DNA from: Eubacteriales bacterium | GTDB taxonomy: Bacteria; Bacillota; Clostridia; Peptostreptococcales; Anaerovoracaceae | Direction: 5' to 3' | Length of the DNA stretch: 50,065 nt | Assembly: GCA_028704515.1 (NCBI GenBank) | Contig: JAQWFH010000011.1 | Coordinates: 1 to 50,065, forward strand | Shown: piece after piece, positions 7,861-17,215 of the stretch | How the letters are laid out: every line of letters begins with the position of its first letter | How positions within the stretch are numbered: the first letter of the stretch is position 1 | Translations under genes and position numbers: made by a program | The notes under the pieces: generated by a model | Database searches by the model: none | Seen by the model: the letters and a program-made list of their open reading frames with translations, nothing else | What the model was told of the DNA's origin: nothing

Positions 7861-7879
7861 TTTTCTTCTACTAATAATA

Positions 7880-8533
7880 CTATACGCATTTTTCAATTGC
7901 CGGTAAAATATCCTCTGCCGAAAAAACTTGGATAGTTGCATTCTTCAATTCATTCTGCTTGCAGTATCCAAATGCGCAACCGATGGAAGGAAGCTGATTA
8001 TGTAATGCAATCTCAATATCCTGCAGGCGATCTCCTATAACGATGCTCTGCCCTGAAACTTTCGCCAGAACAGATTCGGCAATCTGCCATTTTGGTTTAA
8101 AATCAAAGTCTTCCGTGCAGTAAAAATCCGAAAAATATTGCCCAAGTTTAAAATATTCATGGTGCACCCGCATATAACTACGCTTGCAATTGCTGAGAAA
8201 TATCAAATTATGCCCTGAGTCTCTTAATTGCCGCAGCACGGTTTCCGCACCCGGGTACAGCTTTGCTTTTCCTGATAATGTTAAACGTATCATCTCATCT
8301 CCGATAATCCCGCCGCATAAAGCTCTTTCGTGTTGTGGCAGCTCGGGCATAAAGCTTTCCCACATATCTTTTACGGAAAATCCCAGCCATTGGCTGATTC
8401 CGTCATCCGAAAATTTTATATCGGCAGCTAATCCTCTCCTTACAAGGTCAGAGTAACCAAGGCGAAAAGACGGAGCGTAGATATAGAGGCTTTCGTGCAG
8501 AGTTCCGTCATAGTCAAAAATCAAATTAGCCAT
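7880..8533 (-). CDS. HAD-family phosphatase in the riboflavin operon
   Basis: A 217-residue HAD hydrolase. Motif I is FDYDGTLHES near the N-terminus (nucleophile Asp and acid Asp), motif II is in FLSNCKRS, the motif III lysine is in FDFKPKWQ, and motif IV is IGDRLQDIEIA. A helical cap lies between motifs I and II, as in phosphoglycolate-phosphatase-like enzymes. The ATG is 1 nt after the ribH stop, with AGAAGG inside the ribH end, so translation is coupled. Riboflavin synthesis needs dephosphorylation of 5-amino-6-ribitylaminouracil 5'-phosphate, done by HAD enzymes in other bacteria, and no other gene here fills that step. That function is inferred from position, not from a specific motif. 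Confidence 0.8.
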   Translation of the reverse strand: MANLIFDYDGTLHESLYIYAPSFRLGYSDLVRRGLAADIKFSDDGISQWLGFSVKDMWESFMPELPQHERALCGGIIGDEMIRLTLSGKAKLYPGAETVLRQLRDSGHNLIFLSNCKRSYMRVHHEYFKLGQYFSDFYCTEDFDFKPKWQIAESVLAKVSGQSIVIGDRLQDIEIALHNQLPSIGCAFGYCKQNELKNATIQVFSAEDILPAIEKCV

Positions 8534-8534
8534 A

Positions 8535-9002
8535 TCAGCCTTCTATCTCTCGAATCAAGTTCACCATTTCAATAGCACCGACTGCACAATCGAAGCCCTT
8601 ATTGCCGGCCTTGGAGCCTGCGCGTTCAATAGCCTGCTCAATATTTTCTGTTGTCAGCACACCGAACATTACCGGAATGTCATTGTTTAGAGATACATGT
8701 GCCGTACCCTTGGCAACTTCACTGCAGACATAATCGTAGTGCGTAGTGCTTCCTCTGATAACTGCTCCAAGACAGATGACGGCATCATATTTCCCGCTCT
8801 TTGCCATTTTAGATGCAATGAGAGGGATTTCAAATGCTCCAGGAACCCATGCAATGTCAATATTCTCCTCTTTGACCTCATGGCGTTTCAATGCATCAAG
8901 AGCACCACCTATCAGCTTGCTTGTAATAAATTCATTAAATCTTGCGGCAACAATACCGATTCGAATGTCTTTGGATACGAGCTTTCCTTCAAAAGTTTTC
9001 AT
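8535..9002 (-). CDS. ribH: 6,7-dimethyl-8-ribityllumazine synthase
   Basis: A 155-residue enzyme that condenses 5-amino-6-ribitylaminouracil with 3,4-dihydroxy-2-butanone 4-phosphate. Diagnostic motifs are [39 protein letters not shown] (phosphate and catalytic-His region) and [20 protein letters not shown], plus AGNKGFDCA near the C-terminus. The length is standard for the 60-mer/pentamer family. It is third in order after ribE and ribBA, 20 nt downstream of ribBA, and is coupled to the HAD gene. Confidence 0.96.
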   Translation of the reverse strand: MKTFEGKLVSKDIRIGIVAARFNEFITSKLIGGALDALKRHEVKEENIDIAWVPGAFEIPLIASKMAKSGKYDAVICLGAVIRGSTTHYDYVCSEVAKGTAHVSLNNDIPVMFGVLTTENIEQAIERAGSKAGNKGFDCAVGAIEMVNLIREIEG

Positions 9003-9022
9003 TATTATAATCTCCTTTTTAT

Positions 9023-10222
9023 TTAATAATTTAAGATATGACCCATTTTTTCCTGCTTTGTTTTCAGGTAAGCTAAATCATGCTCAGTAGCCTCCATTTG
9101 AATTGGAACACGTTCCGTTATTTCCATTCCAAACCCGGAGAGCTGGTAAATTTTATCCGGATTATTTGTAAGAAGACGTATTTCTTTGACTCCAAGATCA
9201 CGTAAAATCTGTGCACCGATAAAGTACTCTCGCATATCTCCGGGAAAGCCGAGAGCAAGATTTGCTTCCAGAGTATCCATCCCTCTATCCTGAAGCTCAT
9301 AGGTACGCAGCTTATTAATCAGACCAATACCACGACCCTCCTGACGCAAATAGAGAAGAACGCCTCTCCCCTCTTTTTCAATCTGCATCATGGCCGCTTC
9401 AAACTGCAGCCCGCAATCACAGCGCGTGGAACCAAACGCGTCCCCGGTCAAGCACTCTGAATGAACACGGCATAAGACATTTTCTCCAATACCCATATCG
9501 CCCTTTACAAGAGCTATGTGGTGTTCCCCATTGAGCTTACTAATATACCCATAAGCCTTGAAGTTACCAAACTTTGTAGGCAGATTTGTGCAGGTCACCT
9601 GCTCTACAAGCTTATCATTTCTTTTGCGATACTCCTGCAGAGCTTCGATCGTAATCATCTTAAGTCCCCATTTATTCGCCAACTCCATAAGCTCCGGAGT
9701 ACGCATCATGGCCCCATCGTCTCTCATAATCTCGCAGCAAAGTCCGCATTCCTTTAAACCAGCCAGCCGCATCAAATCGACAGTGGCTTCAGTATGCCCG
9801 TTTCTGTCAAGTACGCCGTTTTTCTTTGCAAGGAGAGGAAACATATGTCCCGGGCGCCTAAAATCCTCGGGCTTTACATGATCAGCGACACATTTAAGAG
9901 CTGTAATGCTCCGCTCCGCCGCCGAAATTCCGGTAGTAGTATCAACATGATCGACTGATACCGTAAACGCAGTTTGATGATTATCATTGTTATCGCTAAC
10001 CATTTGAGGAAATTGAAGCTTTTGACAAAGCTCCCCGCTCATAGGCATACAAATCAGGCCTTTGCCGTGAACTGCCATAAAATTTACGTTTTCGGTTGTG
10101 GCGAATTCAGCGGCGCAGATAAAATCGCCTTCGTTTTCTCTATCCTCATCATCCGTAACCAGAATGATTTTCCCGTGGCGAAGATCTTCTAGCGCCTCTT
10201 CAACAGTGTTAAATTTAAACAT
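9023..10222 (-). CDS. ribBA: Bifunctional DHBP synthase / GTP cyclohydrolase II
   Basis: A 399-residue fusion. Residues 1-200 are 3,4-dihydroxy-2-butanone-4-phosphate synthase ([37 protein letters not shown]). Residues 205-399 are GTP cyclohydrolase II, with the zinc site [20 protein letters not shown] and the catalytic [14 protein letters not shown]. It supplies both precursors of riboflavin, from ribulose 5-phosphate and GTP. The GAxxDA-type end reads [15 protein letters not shown]. It starts 12 nt after ribE in the FMN-riboswitch operon. All catalytic motifs are present. Confidence 0.96.
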   Translation of the reverse strand: MFKFNTVEEALEDLRHGKIILVTDDEDRENEGDFICAAEFATTENVNFMAVHGKGLICMPMSGELCQKLQFPQMVSDNNDNHQTAFTVSVDHVDTTTGISAAERSITALKCVADHVKPEDFRRPGHMFPLLAKKNGVLDRNGHTEATVDLMRLAGLKECGLCCEIMRDDGAMMRTPELMELANKWGLKMITIEALQEYRKRNDKLVEQVTCTNLPTKFGNFKAYGYISKLNGEHHIALVKGDMGIGENVLCRVHSECLTGDAFGSTRCDCGLQFEAAMMQIEKEGRGVLLYLRQEGRGIGLINKLRTYELQDRGMDTLEANLALGFPGDMREYFIGAQILRDLGVKEIRLLTNNPDKIYQLSGFGMEITERVPIQMEATEHDLAYLKTKQEKMGHILNY

Positions 10223-10234
10223 TATAATTCCCTC

Positions 10235-10873
10235 CTAAAAGCCGTGTTTCGTAAGAAACTCGGATGTAATATTACTGTTTTGCGTTTCTTTTCCAATTAA
10301 GCGCTCCACATATTTGCTGATACAATCATTTTCCAAATTTACAGAATCCCCTACACGGCGTTGTGATAATGTTGTCAGAGAAGCCGTGTGCGGTATGACA
10401 GAAACGCTGAAACTATCATTATAAACCCTCGCCACAGTCAGGCTTATTCCGTCAATGGCGATTGAGCCTTTTTCAATCACGTACCGGAGAATAGCTATCG
10501 GTGATTTAATTGTGTACCATACGGCATTATCATCTCTTCGAATATCCAAAATTGTACCCGTACCATCAATATGCCCAGAAACAATATGCCCGCCGAATCT
10601 TCCATTTGCAAGCATAGCACGTTCTAAATTAACAGAACTTCCTATTCTCAGGCTACCAAGAGAAGATCTGTTGAGAGTTTCATGCATTACATCCGCCGTA
10701 AATCCGCCCGAAGAAACTGAAGTAACTGTAAGGCAGACACCATTCACCGCAATGCTATCTCCAAGATGTGTATCCTGTATAATGTCTGTTGCCTGAATCT
10801 TTAAAATTGCCGAGTATGCACCTTTTTGAATGCCCTGTACTTTGCCGATTTCTTCTATGATCCCCGTAAACAT
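10235..10873 (-). CDS. ribE: Riboflavin synthase, alpha subunit
   Basis: A 212-residue protein of two lumazine-binding repeats, the first beginning MFTGIIEEIGKV with SIAVNGVCLTV and the second with GHIVSGHIDGTG and SIAIDGISLTV. It dismutates two lumazines to riboflavin plus the ribitylaminouracil used by RibH. Its start codon overlaps the ribD stop at 10873, so the two are translationally coupled. Confidence 0.96.
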   Translation of the reverse strand: MFTGIIEEIGKVQGIQKGAYSAILKIQATDIIQDTHLGDSIAVNGVCLTVTSVSSGGFTADVMHETLNRSSLGSLRIGSSVNLERAMLANGRFGGHIVSGHIDGTGTILDIRRDDNAVWYTIKSPIAILRYVIEKGSIAIDGISLTVARVYNDSFSVSVIPHTASLTTLSQRRVGDSVNLENDCISKYVERLIGKETQNSNITSEFLTKHGF

Positions 10874-11955
10874 TAAATCACCTCGCTCTCCAATAAAATA
10901 TCTTCACCCACTATTGTAATGACTGGCTTACTTAGCAGAAAAGCTTCCTTCGGATCTTCAACCCCTAATCCTTTTATCGGACTCATTCGACTGCCACCGA
11001 ATAGCTTCGCCGCTATATATGCCTGTACTTTATTTACAATACCGCTTTGAAGAGCCGACCAATTGAGTGTGCCCCCGCCCTCCAGCAAAATACTGTCAAT
11101 TTTTCTCTCTCCTAATTTTTTCATCAAAATCGTTAAATCAATATGATTATCCTTTTGAGGAAGCACCATAATCTCACAGCCTGCATCCAGATACGGTTGG
11201 TGCTTGCTTTTATCAGTTACAGCTGTCGCAATAAGGGTTTGCGCATTACGGGTTGTAGTTACAAGCTTTGCTTTTAAGGGCGTTCTAAGAAAGGTGTCAC
11301 ATATTATACGCATGGGATTTCTGCCGTTCTCCAAGCGACACGTTAGCATAGGGTCATCGTCAATAACTGTGCCTATACCGACCATGATTGCCGAATAGCG
11401 ATGCCTGTCCTCGTGAACTCTCCTTTGCGCCTCAGGGCCTGTAATCCATTTGGATTTACCAGTACGAGTGGCAATTTTACCATCCATCGTCATGGCATAT
11501 TTCATGACAACATATGGCGTTTCCTCTTGAATGTAGTGAAAAAAGCTTTCATTAAGCTTATCGCATTCGGCCCTTGCAATGTTCTCTATTACATCAATCC
11601 CATGAGAACGTAAAATCTCAATACCTTTTCCGGCAACAAGCGGATTTGAATCGGGAGAACCGATTAAAATGCGGTGAATCCCGCTCTCAATAATCGCTTT
11701 GGTACAGGGTTGTGTCTTACCATAATGGCAGCAAGGCTCCAGCGTCACATAAAGGGTCGCACCCGATAGCGCTTCGGTGCAGCTTTCCAATGCATTTCGC
11801 TCCGCATGAAGTTCCCCATATTTTTTGTGGTACCCCTGTCCGATAATCCTGCCTTCCTTTACAATAACTGCGCCGACCATAGGATTAGGATTTACCCAAC
11901 CACAACCCTGTTTTGCAAGACGGATCGCAAGGCGCATATATTCTATATCATTCAT
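10873..11955 (-). CDS. ribD: Bifunctional pyrimidine deaminase/reductase
   Basis: A 360-residue fusion. The N-terminal deaminase has GWVNPNPMVGAVIV, the zinc motif HAERNAL and LEPCCHYGKTQPC. The C-terminal reductase (from about residue 145) begins YVVMKYAMTMDGKIATRTG, with KWITG and later LLEGGGTLN. It performs the second and third steps of riboflavin synthesis. The start at 11955 (MNDIEYM) is preceded by GGAGGAG; a longer frame runs upstream to 11991 into the second leader hairpin. It is the first gene behind the FMN riboswitch. Confidence 0.96.
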   Translation of the reverse strand: MNDIEYMRLAIRLAKQGCGWVNPNPMVGAVIVKEGRIIGQGYHKKYGELHAERNALESCTEALSGATLYVTLEPCCHYGKTQPCTKAIIESGIHRILIGSPDSNPLVAGKGIEILRSHGIDVIENIARAECDKLNESFFHYIQEETPYVVMKYAMTMDGKIATRTGKSKWITGPEAQRRVHEDRHRYSAIMVGIGTVIDDDPMLTCRLENGRNPMRIICDTFLRTPLKAKLVTTTRNAQTLIATAVTDKSKHQPYLDAGCEIMVLPQKDNHIDLTILMKKLGERKIDSILLEGGGTLNWSALQSGIVNKVQAYIAAKLFGGSRMSPIKGLGVEDPKEAFLLSKPVITIVGEDILLESEVI

Positions 11956-11970
11956 ACAGCTCCTCCGTAA

Positions 11971-12006
11971 AATTAAAAATGCCTTGAACAAAACGTCCAG
12001 GGCATT
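11971..12006 (-). terminator. Second leader hairpin, just before the ribD ribosome-binding site
   Basis: AATGCCTTGAAC (11978-11989) pairs with 11995-12006 over 12 positions with one mismatch. On the minus strand it is followed by TTTTTAATTTT and then directly by the ribD SD. It could terminate transcription or block translation. Confidence 0.65.
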
Positions 12007-12040
12007 TTTTCGACATAAAAGTTAAAATGTACCGCTACAT

Positions 12041-12074
12041 ATAAAAAGCTCCGGAATATTTTGTATTCCAGAGC
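12041..12074 (-). terminator. First leader terminator after the FMN aptamer
   Basis: GCTCCGGAATA/TATTCCAGAGC (12048-12074), an 11-bp stem with one mismatch and a 5-nt loop, is followed on the minus strand by TTTTTATAT. Its position about 35 nt after the aptamer fits the expression platform. Confidence 0.8.
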
Positions 12075-12107
12075 AAAAATCGCATACACGCAGAAAACTG
12101 TAGCTGT

Positions 12108-12217
12108 TATCTTCTTTCATCCAGACTTTACTGTCGGCTTCGGAGTTTCACCGAATCATACCTTGCGGCTCGTGGGCTTTACCACCGGTAGGGATTTACA
12201 CCCTGCCCTGAAGATTT
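12108..12217 (-). promoter_or_regulatory. FMN riboswitch (RFN element)
   Basis: On the minus strand the conserved blocks appear in order: CTTCAGGGCAGGGTG, AATCCCTACCGGTGGT, AGCCCACGAG, then GATTCGGTGAAACTCCGAAGCCGACAG-type helices ending in AGTCTGGATGAAAGAAGA. All six helices of the RFN consensus can be traced. Binding of FMN should favour termination before ribD. Confidence 0.96.
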
Positions 12218-12232
12218 TATTTAATTGGCATC

Positions 12233-12261
12233 ATTATACTACCGATAGCAATAGCTGTCAA
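12233..12261 (-). promoter_or_regulatory. Consensus sigma-A promoter of the rib operon
   Basis: TTGACA (12261-12256), a 17-bp spacer and TATAAT (12238-12233) on the minus strand are both perfect hexamers. Transcription would start about 8 nt before the FMN aptamer. Confidence 0.92.
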
Positions 12262-12291
12262 TAAGCACCTTCTCTATTTGCACTAAACCCT

Positions 12292-14928
12292 TTATTTTCG
12301 CATTGCTTTTCCAATTTCAATTAAGATCGTAGGTATTAAAGACAGGCCTAATATCGTGAGCCATTGTGAGACGCCCAAGGACGAAAGGAGGAACACCTCT
12401 CGCACCGGAGGGATAATTACAAGAATAACAATCATGCCTGCAGAAATCAGTATTGAAAATAACAAGTACTTATTTGCAAAGAACCCCTTTGAGAATAGGG
12501 ATTTTGTGTTGGAACGCTGGCTGTAAACGTAAAGTAGCTGCGAAAACGCAATCGTGCAGAATGTCATCGCCTGTGATGTTTCCAAATCCTTTTGATAGCC
12601 TACAAAAAAAGCTGTTAAAGCTGCTGCTGCAAGTATACCGCCTTGTATAGCGACACGTTGTACTAATTGTTTTTCAAAGAGAGTTCCCGACTTAAGAGGT
12701 TTACGCTTCATGACATCATCTTCGGGTGGATCGAGCCCCAATGCAAGAGCCGGCAGGGTATCCGTAGCAAGATTTAACCACAGGATATGCACCGCAAGAA
12801 GTGGGGCTGGGTAATTAAGTAATATCGCAATAAATATGGTTATTACTTCACTGATACTGCCTGCCAGAAGGAACTGTATTACCTTTTGTATGTTGCGGTA
12901 CACTCGTCGGCCTTCTTTTATGGCATCTACAATTGTAGCAAAATTATCGTCTGTAATGATCATATCCGAAGCATCTTTCGCTACATCTGTACCAGAAATC
13001 CCCATTGCAATACCGATATCGGCAGTTTTTAATGCAGGTGCGTCATTTACACCATCACCGGTCATAGCCGCAATTTCGCCATTACGCTTGAGAGATTATA
13101 CGATGTTTAACTTTTGCTCAGGTGTAACCCTAGCGTATACCGATGTCGTAGCAACAGCTCTGCTGTAGCCCTCTTCATCCATACCATTTAGCTCTGTCCC
13201 TGTATATACAGTATCGCCCTCGCGCCAAATACCAAGATCTTTCGCAATCGCAACAGCGGTAATTCTATGATCTCCCGTAATCATAACTGTGCGTATGCCT
13301 GCATATTTACAGGTTTCGACCGCCTTCTCGACTTCCTTCCTAGGCGGGTCAATCATGCCGACTATCCCAATAAAAGTAAATGCGGATTCAACATCTATAT
13401 TATCCCCTTTAGGTATCTCATCTATATTCTTGTTTGCGAAGGATAACACTCGCAAAGCACTTGCTGCCATTTCATCGGAAACACGCTTTATATTCTCGAT
13501 ATCCTCTTCTGTAATCTTACGCTCTCCTTCTGCTGTTACGATTTTTGTGCAAACTTTTATTACTTCATCGATTGCCCCTTTTGTGAATACCATAGGCTTC
13601 CCCTTGGTTTCATTGACTGTCGACATACGTTTTCGATCGGAATCGAATGGTTGCTCATAAAGCCTAGGGAACTCGCTTTCAAATTCATCGCGGCTTTGTC
13701 CGAATTTTTCGGACAATACAATAAGCGCGCCTTCAGTAGGGTCACCAATGGTTCCGTTAGGATCGTCAGGGTCAAATTCTGCGTTGTTGCATAATGCGCC
13801 TGCGCGAATCAGTTCATAGTAGTGACCTTCCATAGTTAAAGCAGTTTCAACCGGCATTACCTTTCTGTTTTGAAAATCGGAGGCAACTGCCATATGTGTT
13901 ACCACCATCTTGTTCAAAGTCAAAGTCCCTGTCTTATCCGTACATATTATGGTTGCGCCGCCCAGTGTCTCCACAGCAGGAAGACTTCGTATAATTGCTC
14001 TACGCTTTGCCATCCTTTGAACCCCAAAAGCAAGTACAATAGTAGCTTTTGCAGGTAAGCCTTCAGGAATGACGGAAATTGCAAGTGAGATTGCCGCCAT
14101 GAGAAGCGGGAAAAGAGGCTGTCTGTATAGCATTCCGATTATAAAAATCAATACACATACAGCAAGCCCAACTATAGTGAGTGTTTTGCCTACTGCCAAC
14201 AGCTTACGCTTAAGAGGCGTATCAAATTCATCCTGCTTATCAAGCATATGTGCAATCTGGCCGACTTCGGTGCCCATGCCGGTTGCCACCACCACCCCTC
14301 TTGCGCGGCCGTAGGTAACGAATGTTGAGGAATAAGCCATATTGCTTCTATCCCCAAGAGGGCAGGTTTCATCATGAATATTTGTTGCATCTTTTTCGCT
14401 CGGAACAGACTCCCCCGTCAGAGAAGCTTCCTCAATTTTTAAGCTTGAAGAGTCAATAAGCCGTATATCGGCGGCGACCATGTCCCCTGCTTCCAAAATT
14501 ACAATATCACCAATTACCAATTCACTTGCCACGATAATGCTTTCATCGCCCTGCCTAAGCGCTATCGCCTTACCTGATGTCAGGTTCTTTAAAGCTTCCA
14601 ATGAAGCTTGTGCTTTTTTCTCCTGCACAATACTGATAATGACATTGACGGCGACGATAAACAGAATAACGCTACCTTCCAAGGTTTGTTTTAATGCAAA
14701 TGAAAAAATAGATGCAAAAATAAGAATTATAATCATGGGGTCTCTAAGTTGGTCTTTGATCATTTGTGCTATAGTACGATTTTTGTTTTTTCGCAACACA
14801 TTAGCCCCGTACTTTTGCAGCCTCGCAGAAGCCTCATCGTCGCTTAGACCCTTTTCTGAAGTATCAAATGTTTCATATATTTCTTTGACCGCTTTCGCAT
14901 GCCAAGCTTTTGAATTTGAATTGTCCAT
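12292..14928 (-). pseudogene. P2A Ca2+-type transporting ATPase, interrupted by in-frame TAA
   Basis: The full reading length is 879 codons, normal for bacterial SERCA/PMCA-like pumps. The first part (14928 to 13096, 610 aa) has the actuator motif TGES (171-174), VIPEGLPA in M4, and the phosphorylation site DKTGTLT (D331), then ends at TPEQKLNIV-TAA. The next codons in the same frame read SLKRNGEIAAMTGDGVNDAP, the hinge motif, continuing through M5-M10 to 12292. Members of the family have K, E or Q at the stop position, so one base change (for example AAA to TAA at 13096-13098) explains it. As it stands the first product lacks the hinge and half the membrane domain. A short second product could start at the ATG at 13065 but would not pump. 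A sequencing error is possible. Confidence 0.88.
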
Positions 14929-15088
14929 TTCGGATAAACACCACCCTTCATTTTTATTTATTCCACAAGAGAGGGTTAAAAATACAGTTTATGATTTAAA
15001 ACCCAGTCTTTATAGCTTTGAGGTAATGAAGAAATGGAACAGGTATGAGTTATGAACAATCTCCTCCGAAATGAAACAATTCACATCC

Positions 15089-15913
15089 CTATTCTTCTGT
15101 TATAGCCTTATACTCGCTCGGTCTCCTTGATAAGAAATAAGGGCTGTTTTTACGATGCCTTGCGGCTTCTTTCAGATCGATTACAGCTGTAAGTAGCTGT
15201 TCTTTATCATTTGCCATTGAGACTACATTACCGCAATAATCAACTACAACTGATTCTCCGCTAAATTCAATACCCCCTTCCCTCCCCACACGATTACACA
15301 TAGCAATATAAACGCTGTTCTGCATTGCCATTACTCTCATTTCCCATAAAAACATATCGCTTGGCTCGTTTGTAAGGTTGGCTGACGGTATGATAATCAG
15401 TTCAGCACCCTGTAAGGCGCAGCAGCGAACACTTTCCGGAAAATGTCGGTCAAAGCAAACTACAACGCCGATTTTATAAATTTGTTCATCTATCATAACA
15501 TCGTAAACCTTAAATCCGTCGTCGGAAGGAGCATAATATTCCGCCTCATAAAATGATGGGAAAGACGCAATATGAACCATCTTAGATATGCCCAACACCT
15601 GGCCTTTGCTGTCTATTACAAATGAAGCATCGTAATTTTTGTTGTTATCACGGAGATAAACATTAGGACTCGCTGCTATGCAATTTTCTTTGCAGGCATC
15701 GCAAATTGCTCTAATCTCGGCGCCATCGGTCGTGACAAGATATTGAGTTGCATCAATTCCGCTTTCTTGGGGAAAGAATTGGGTGAGCTGTACCTCTGGA
15801 AATAATATGAAATCGCAAGACTCATCTGCTGCCTTTTTAATATATGCTATGGAAGCTTCCAAATTATCTGTCATATTTTCTTTCATTTTCATCTGTACAA
15901 GTGAAATTTTCAT
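15089..15913 (-). CDS. Carbon-nitrogen hydrolase (nitrilase superfamily amidase)
   Basis: A 274-residue cytosolic amidase fold with the Glu-Lys-Cys triad visible: E40 in ILFPE, K111 in GISKMVH and C153 in VVCFDRHFPE. The pattern CFDRHFPES is typical of N-carbamoyl-amino-acid or N-carbamoylputrescine/beta-ureidopropionase-like branches, but the substrate is not determined. The ATG at 15913 has AAGGAG upstream. It is a single gene, with no partner for pyrimidine or polyamine degradation adjacent. Confidence 0.85.
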   Translation of the reverse strand: MKISLVQMKMKENMTDNLEASIAYIKKAADESCDFILFPEVQLTQFFPQESGIDATQYLVTTDGAEIRAICDACKENCIAASPNVYLRDNNKNYDASFVIDSKGQVLGISKMVHIASFPSFYEAEYYAPSDDGFKVYDVMIDEQIYKIGVVVCFDRHFPESVRCCALQGAELIIIPSANLTNEPSDMFLWEMRVMAMQNSVYIAMCNRVGREGGIEFSGESVVVDYCGNVVSMANDKEQLLTAVIDLKEAARHRKNSPYFLSRRPSEYKAITEE

Positions 15914-16257
15914 TTTGAATCTCCTTAATAATCGTTTTGCCTATAAGCTTTTGTGTATGCAATATATATTAGTATAATTATACTACATTAGAAAGTAATC
16001 TTAGAGCAAGAAGATATTTCATATCATGTTATAGATCATTCAATATTGCTATCCTGCAGCAAATAATAAAGACTATTTTGTCATAACTTGTACTTCATTG
16101 CTAGCCCTATAAGTTTTATTGAATAATCATTGGAGCTTTATGAAATCCAAACAATTTGTTTTTTTATAAAAAACTTTTAATCGGTGTAACTAATTAATGA
16201 AAAATAAATATATTAATAGTGCAGTGCTTATCAATTTAAATAACAAGGAGGAAATAT
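15914..16257. other. AT-rich divergent intergenic region
   Basis: It lies between the nitrilase gene (minus) and the DUF2935 gene (plus). It holds the palindrome TAGTATAATTATACTA near 15970-15985, with a TATAAT on both strands that may serve the nitrilase gene, and AAGGAGG just before the plus-strand ATG at 16258. No gene, riboswitch or clear -35 box was seen. Confidence 0.5.
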
Positions 16258-17184
16258 ATGATATCAAATGATATATTTATCAGACAATCTTTGGAAACAC
16301 ATCTTTTCTTTTCAAGGATTATGAAAGAGCATTCACTTTTTCTACAACTGAGGTTTACCCCTGGGGATCCTGAATATGTGAGTAAGGCAAATAAATTAAG
16401 AATGGATTTCGATAAATTTTTATTGGATGTGGTTAATATATCTAATGGAAATATAAGCAATGAGTTAATTGAAGCTCAAGAAATCGTAACTCCGTATACA
16501 ATTGAAGCTGAGGAAAAATCAATCTTTTATACAGGTGTAATCATACCTATTAATATTACACGAAAAGAATTGCGGCTAAATGGTGGGAATTATATAAGCT
16601 GTGACGAAAGGCTAGAAAAGATGGTTTGCGCTCTTAACGAAAGGGCAATAGATTTAATAAATTGCATAATAGAATTTAAGATCGACATATTAAATAATGT
16701 TACATCCTGCTATATGTTTACACTCAATTATCCTTTATTAATAGACCATATATTGAGAGAAGCAAAGCTATACCTGAGCATAATACATAAATTACAGAAT
16801 AGAGAGCACATATTTTTAGATAAAGAAATATACGAGCAAGAATTATTCTGGAATAGAATAATGGCTGAGCACTCTATGTTCATTCGTGGTCTGTTAGATC
16901 CTACGGAAAACAACTTAATCAATGCTGCAAACGATTTTGCCAATGAGTTCCAAGGATTGAATAAGGCTGTATTGGAAGCCATGGATAAATCCATCCCTGT
17001 TGATGAAGTCACGGATTCAATACTTGAAGCAACAAGGAATATAAGCGCTTTCAATGCCCAAGCAACTGAGGGATTATTGTGTTGTGAAATCATGTCTGTA
17101 ATACTACCCCTACTTGGTGATCACGTACTTCGTGAATCAAATCATTTTCTGCGATTGCTAAAGATGTTTAAAGAAAGCGAATAA
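16258..17184 (+). CDS. DUF2935 family protein with two tandem domains
   Basis: A 308-residue helical protein of two similar halves (about 8-150 and 165-305). Each starts with an F-W/F-x-R-I-M-x-EHS motif (EHSLFLQL and EHSMFIRGLLDPTE) and ends with D-H-x-L-R-E-(A/S)-x-x-(F/Y)L. The conserved E, H and E-H residues recall four-helix ferritin/hemerythrin-like metal sites. The family is common in Bacillus and Clostridia, with unknown function. It has its own terminator and stands alone. Metal binding is inference from residue spacing. Confidence 0.8.
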   Translation: MISNDIFIRQSLETHLFFSRIMKEHSLFLQLRFTPGDPEYVSKANKLRMDFDKFLLDVVNISNGNISNELIEAQEIVTPYTIEAEEKSIFYTGVIIPINITRKELRLNGGNYISCDERLEKMVCALNERAIDLINCIIEFKIDILNNVTSCYMFTLNYPLLIDHILREAKLYLSIIHKLQNREHIFLDKEIYEQELFWNRIMAEHSMFIRGLLDPTENNLINAANDFANEFQGLNKAVLEAMDKSIPVDEVTDSILEATRNISAFNAQATEGLLCCEIMSVILPLLGDHVLRESNHFLRLLKMFKESE

Positions 17185-17215
17185 AGAGGGGTTAATTATC
17201 CCTCTTTATTTGTTT
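17183..17215. terminator. Shared bidirectional terminator
   Basis: AAAGAGGG/CCCTCTTT (17183-17207) with a 9-nt loop is followed by ATTTGTTTTTT on the plus strand. It overlaps the 3' end of the convergent GGDEF gene. Confidence 0.8.
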
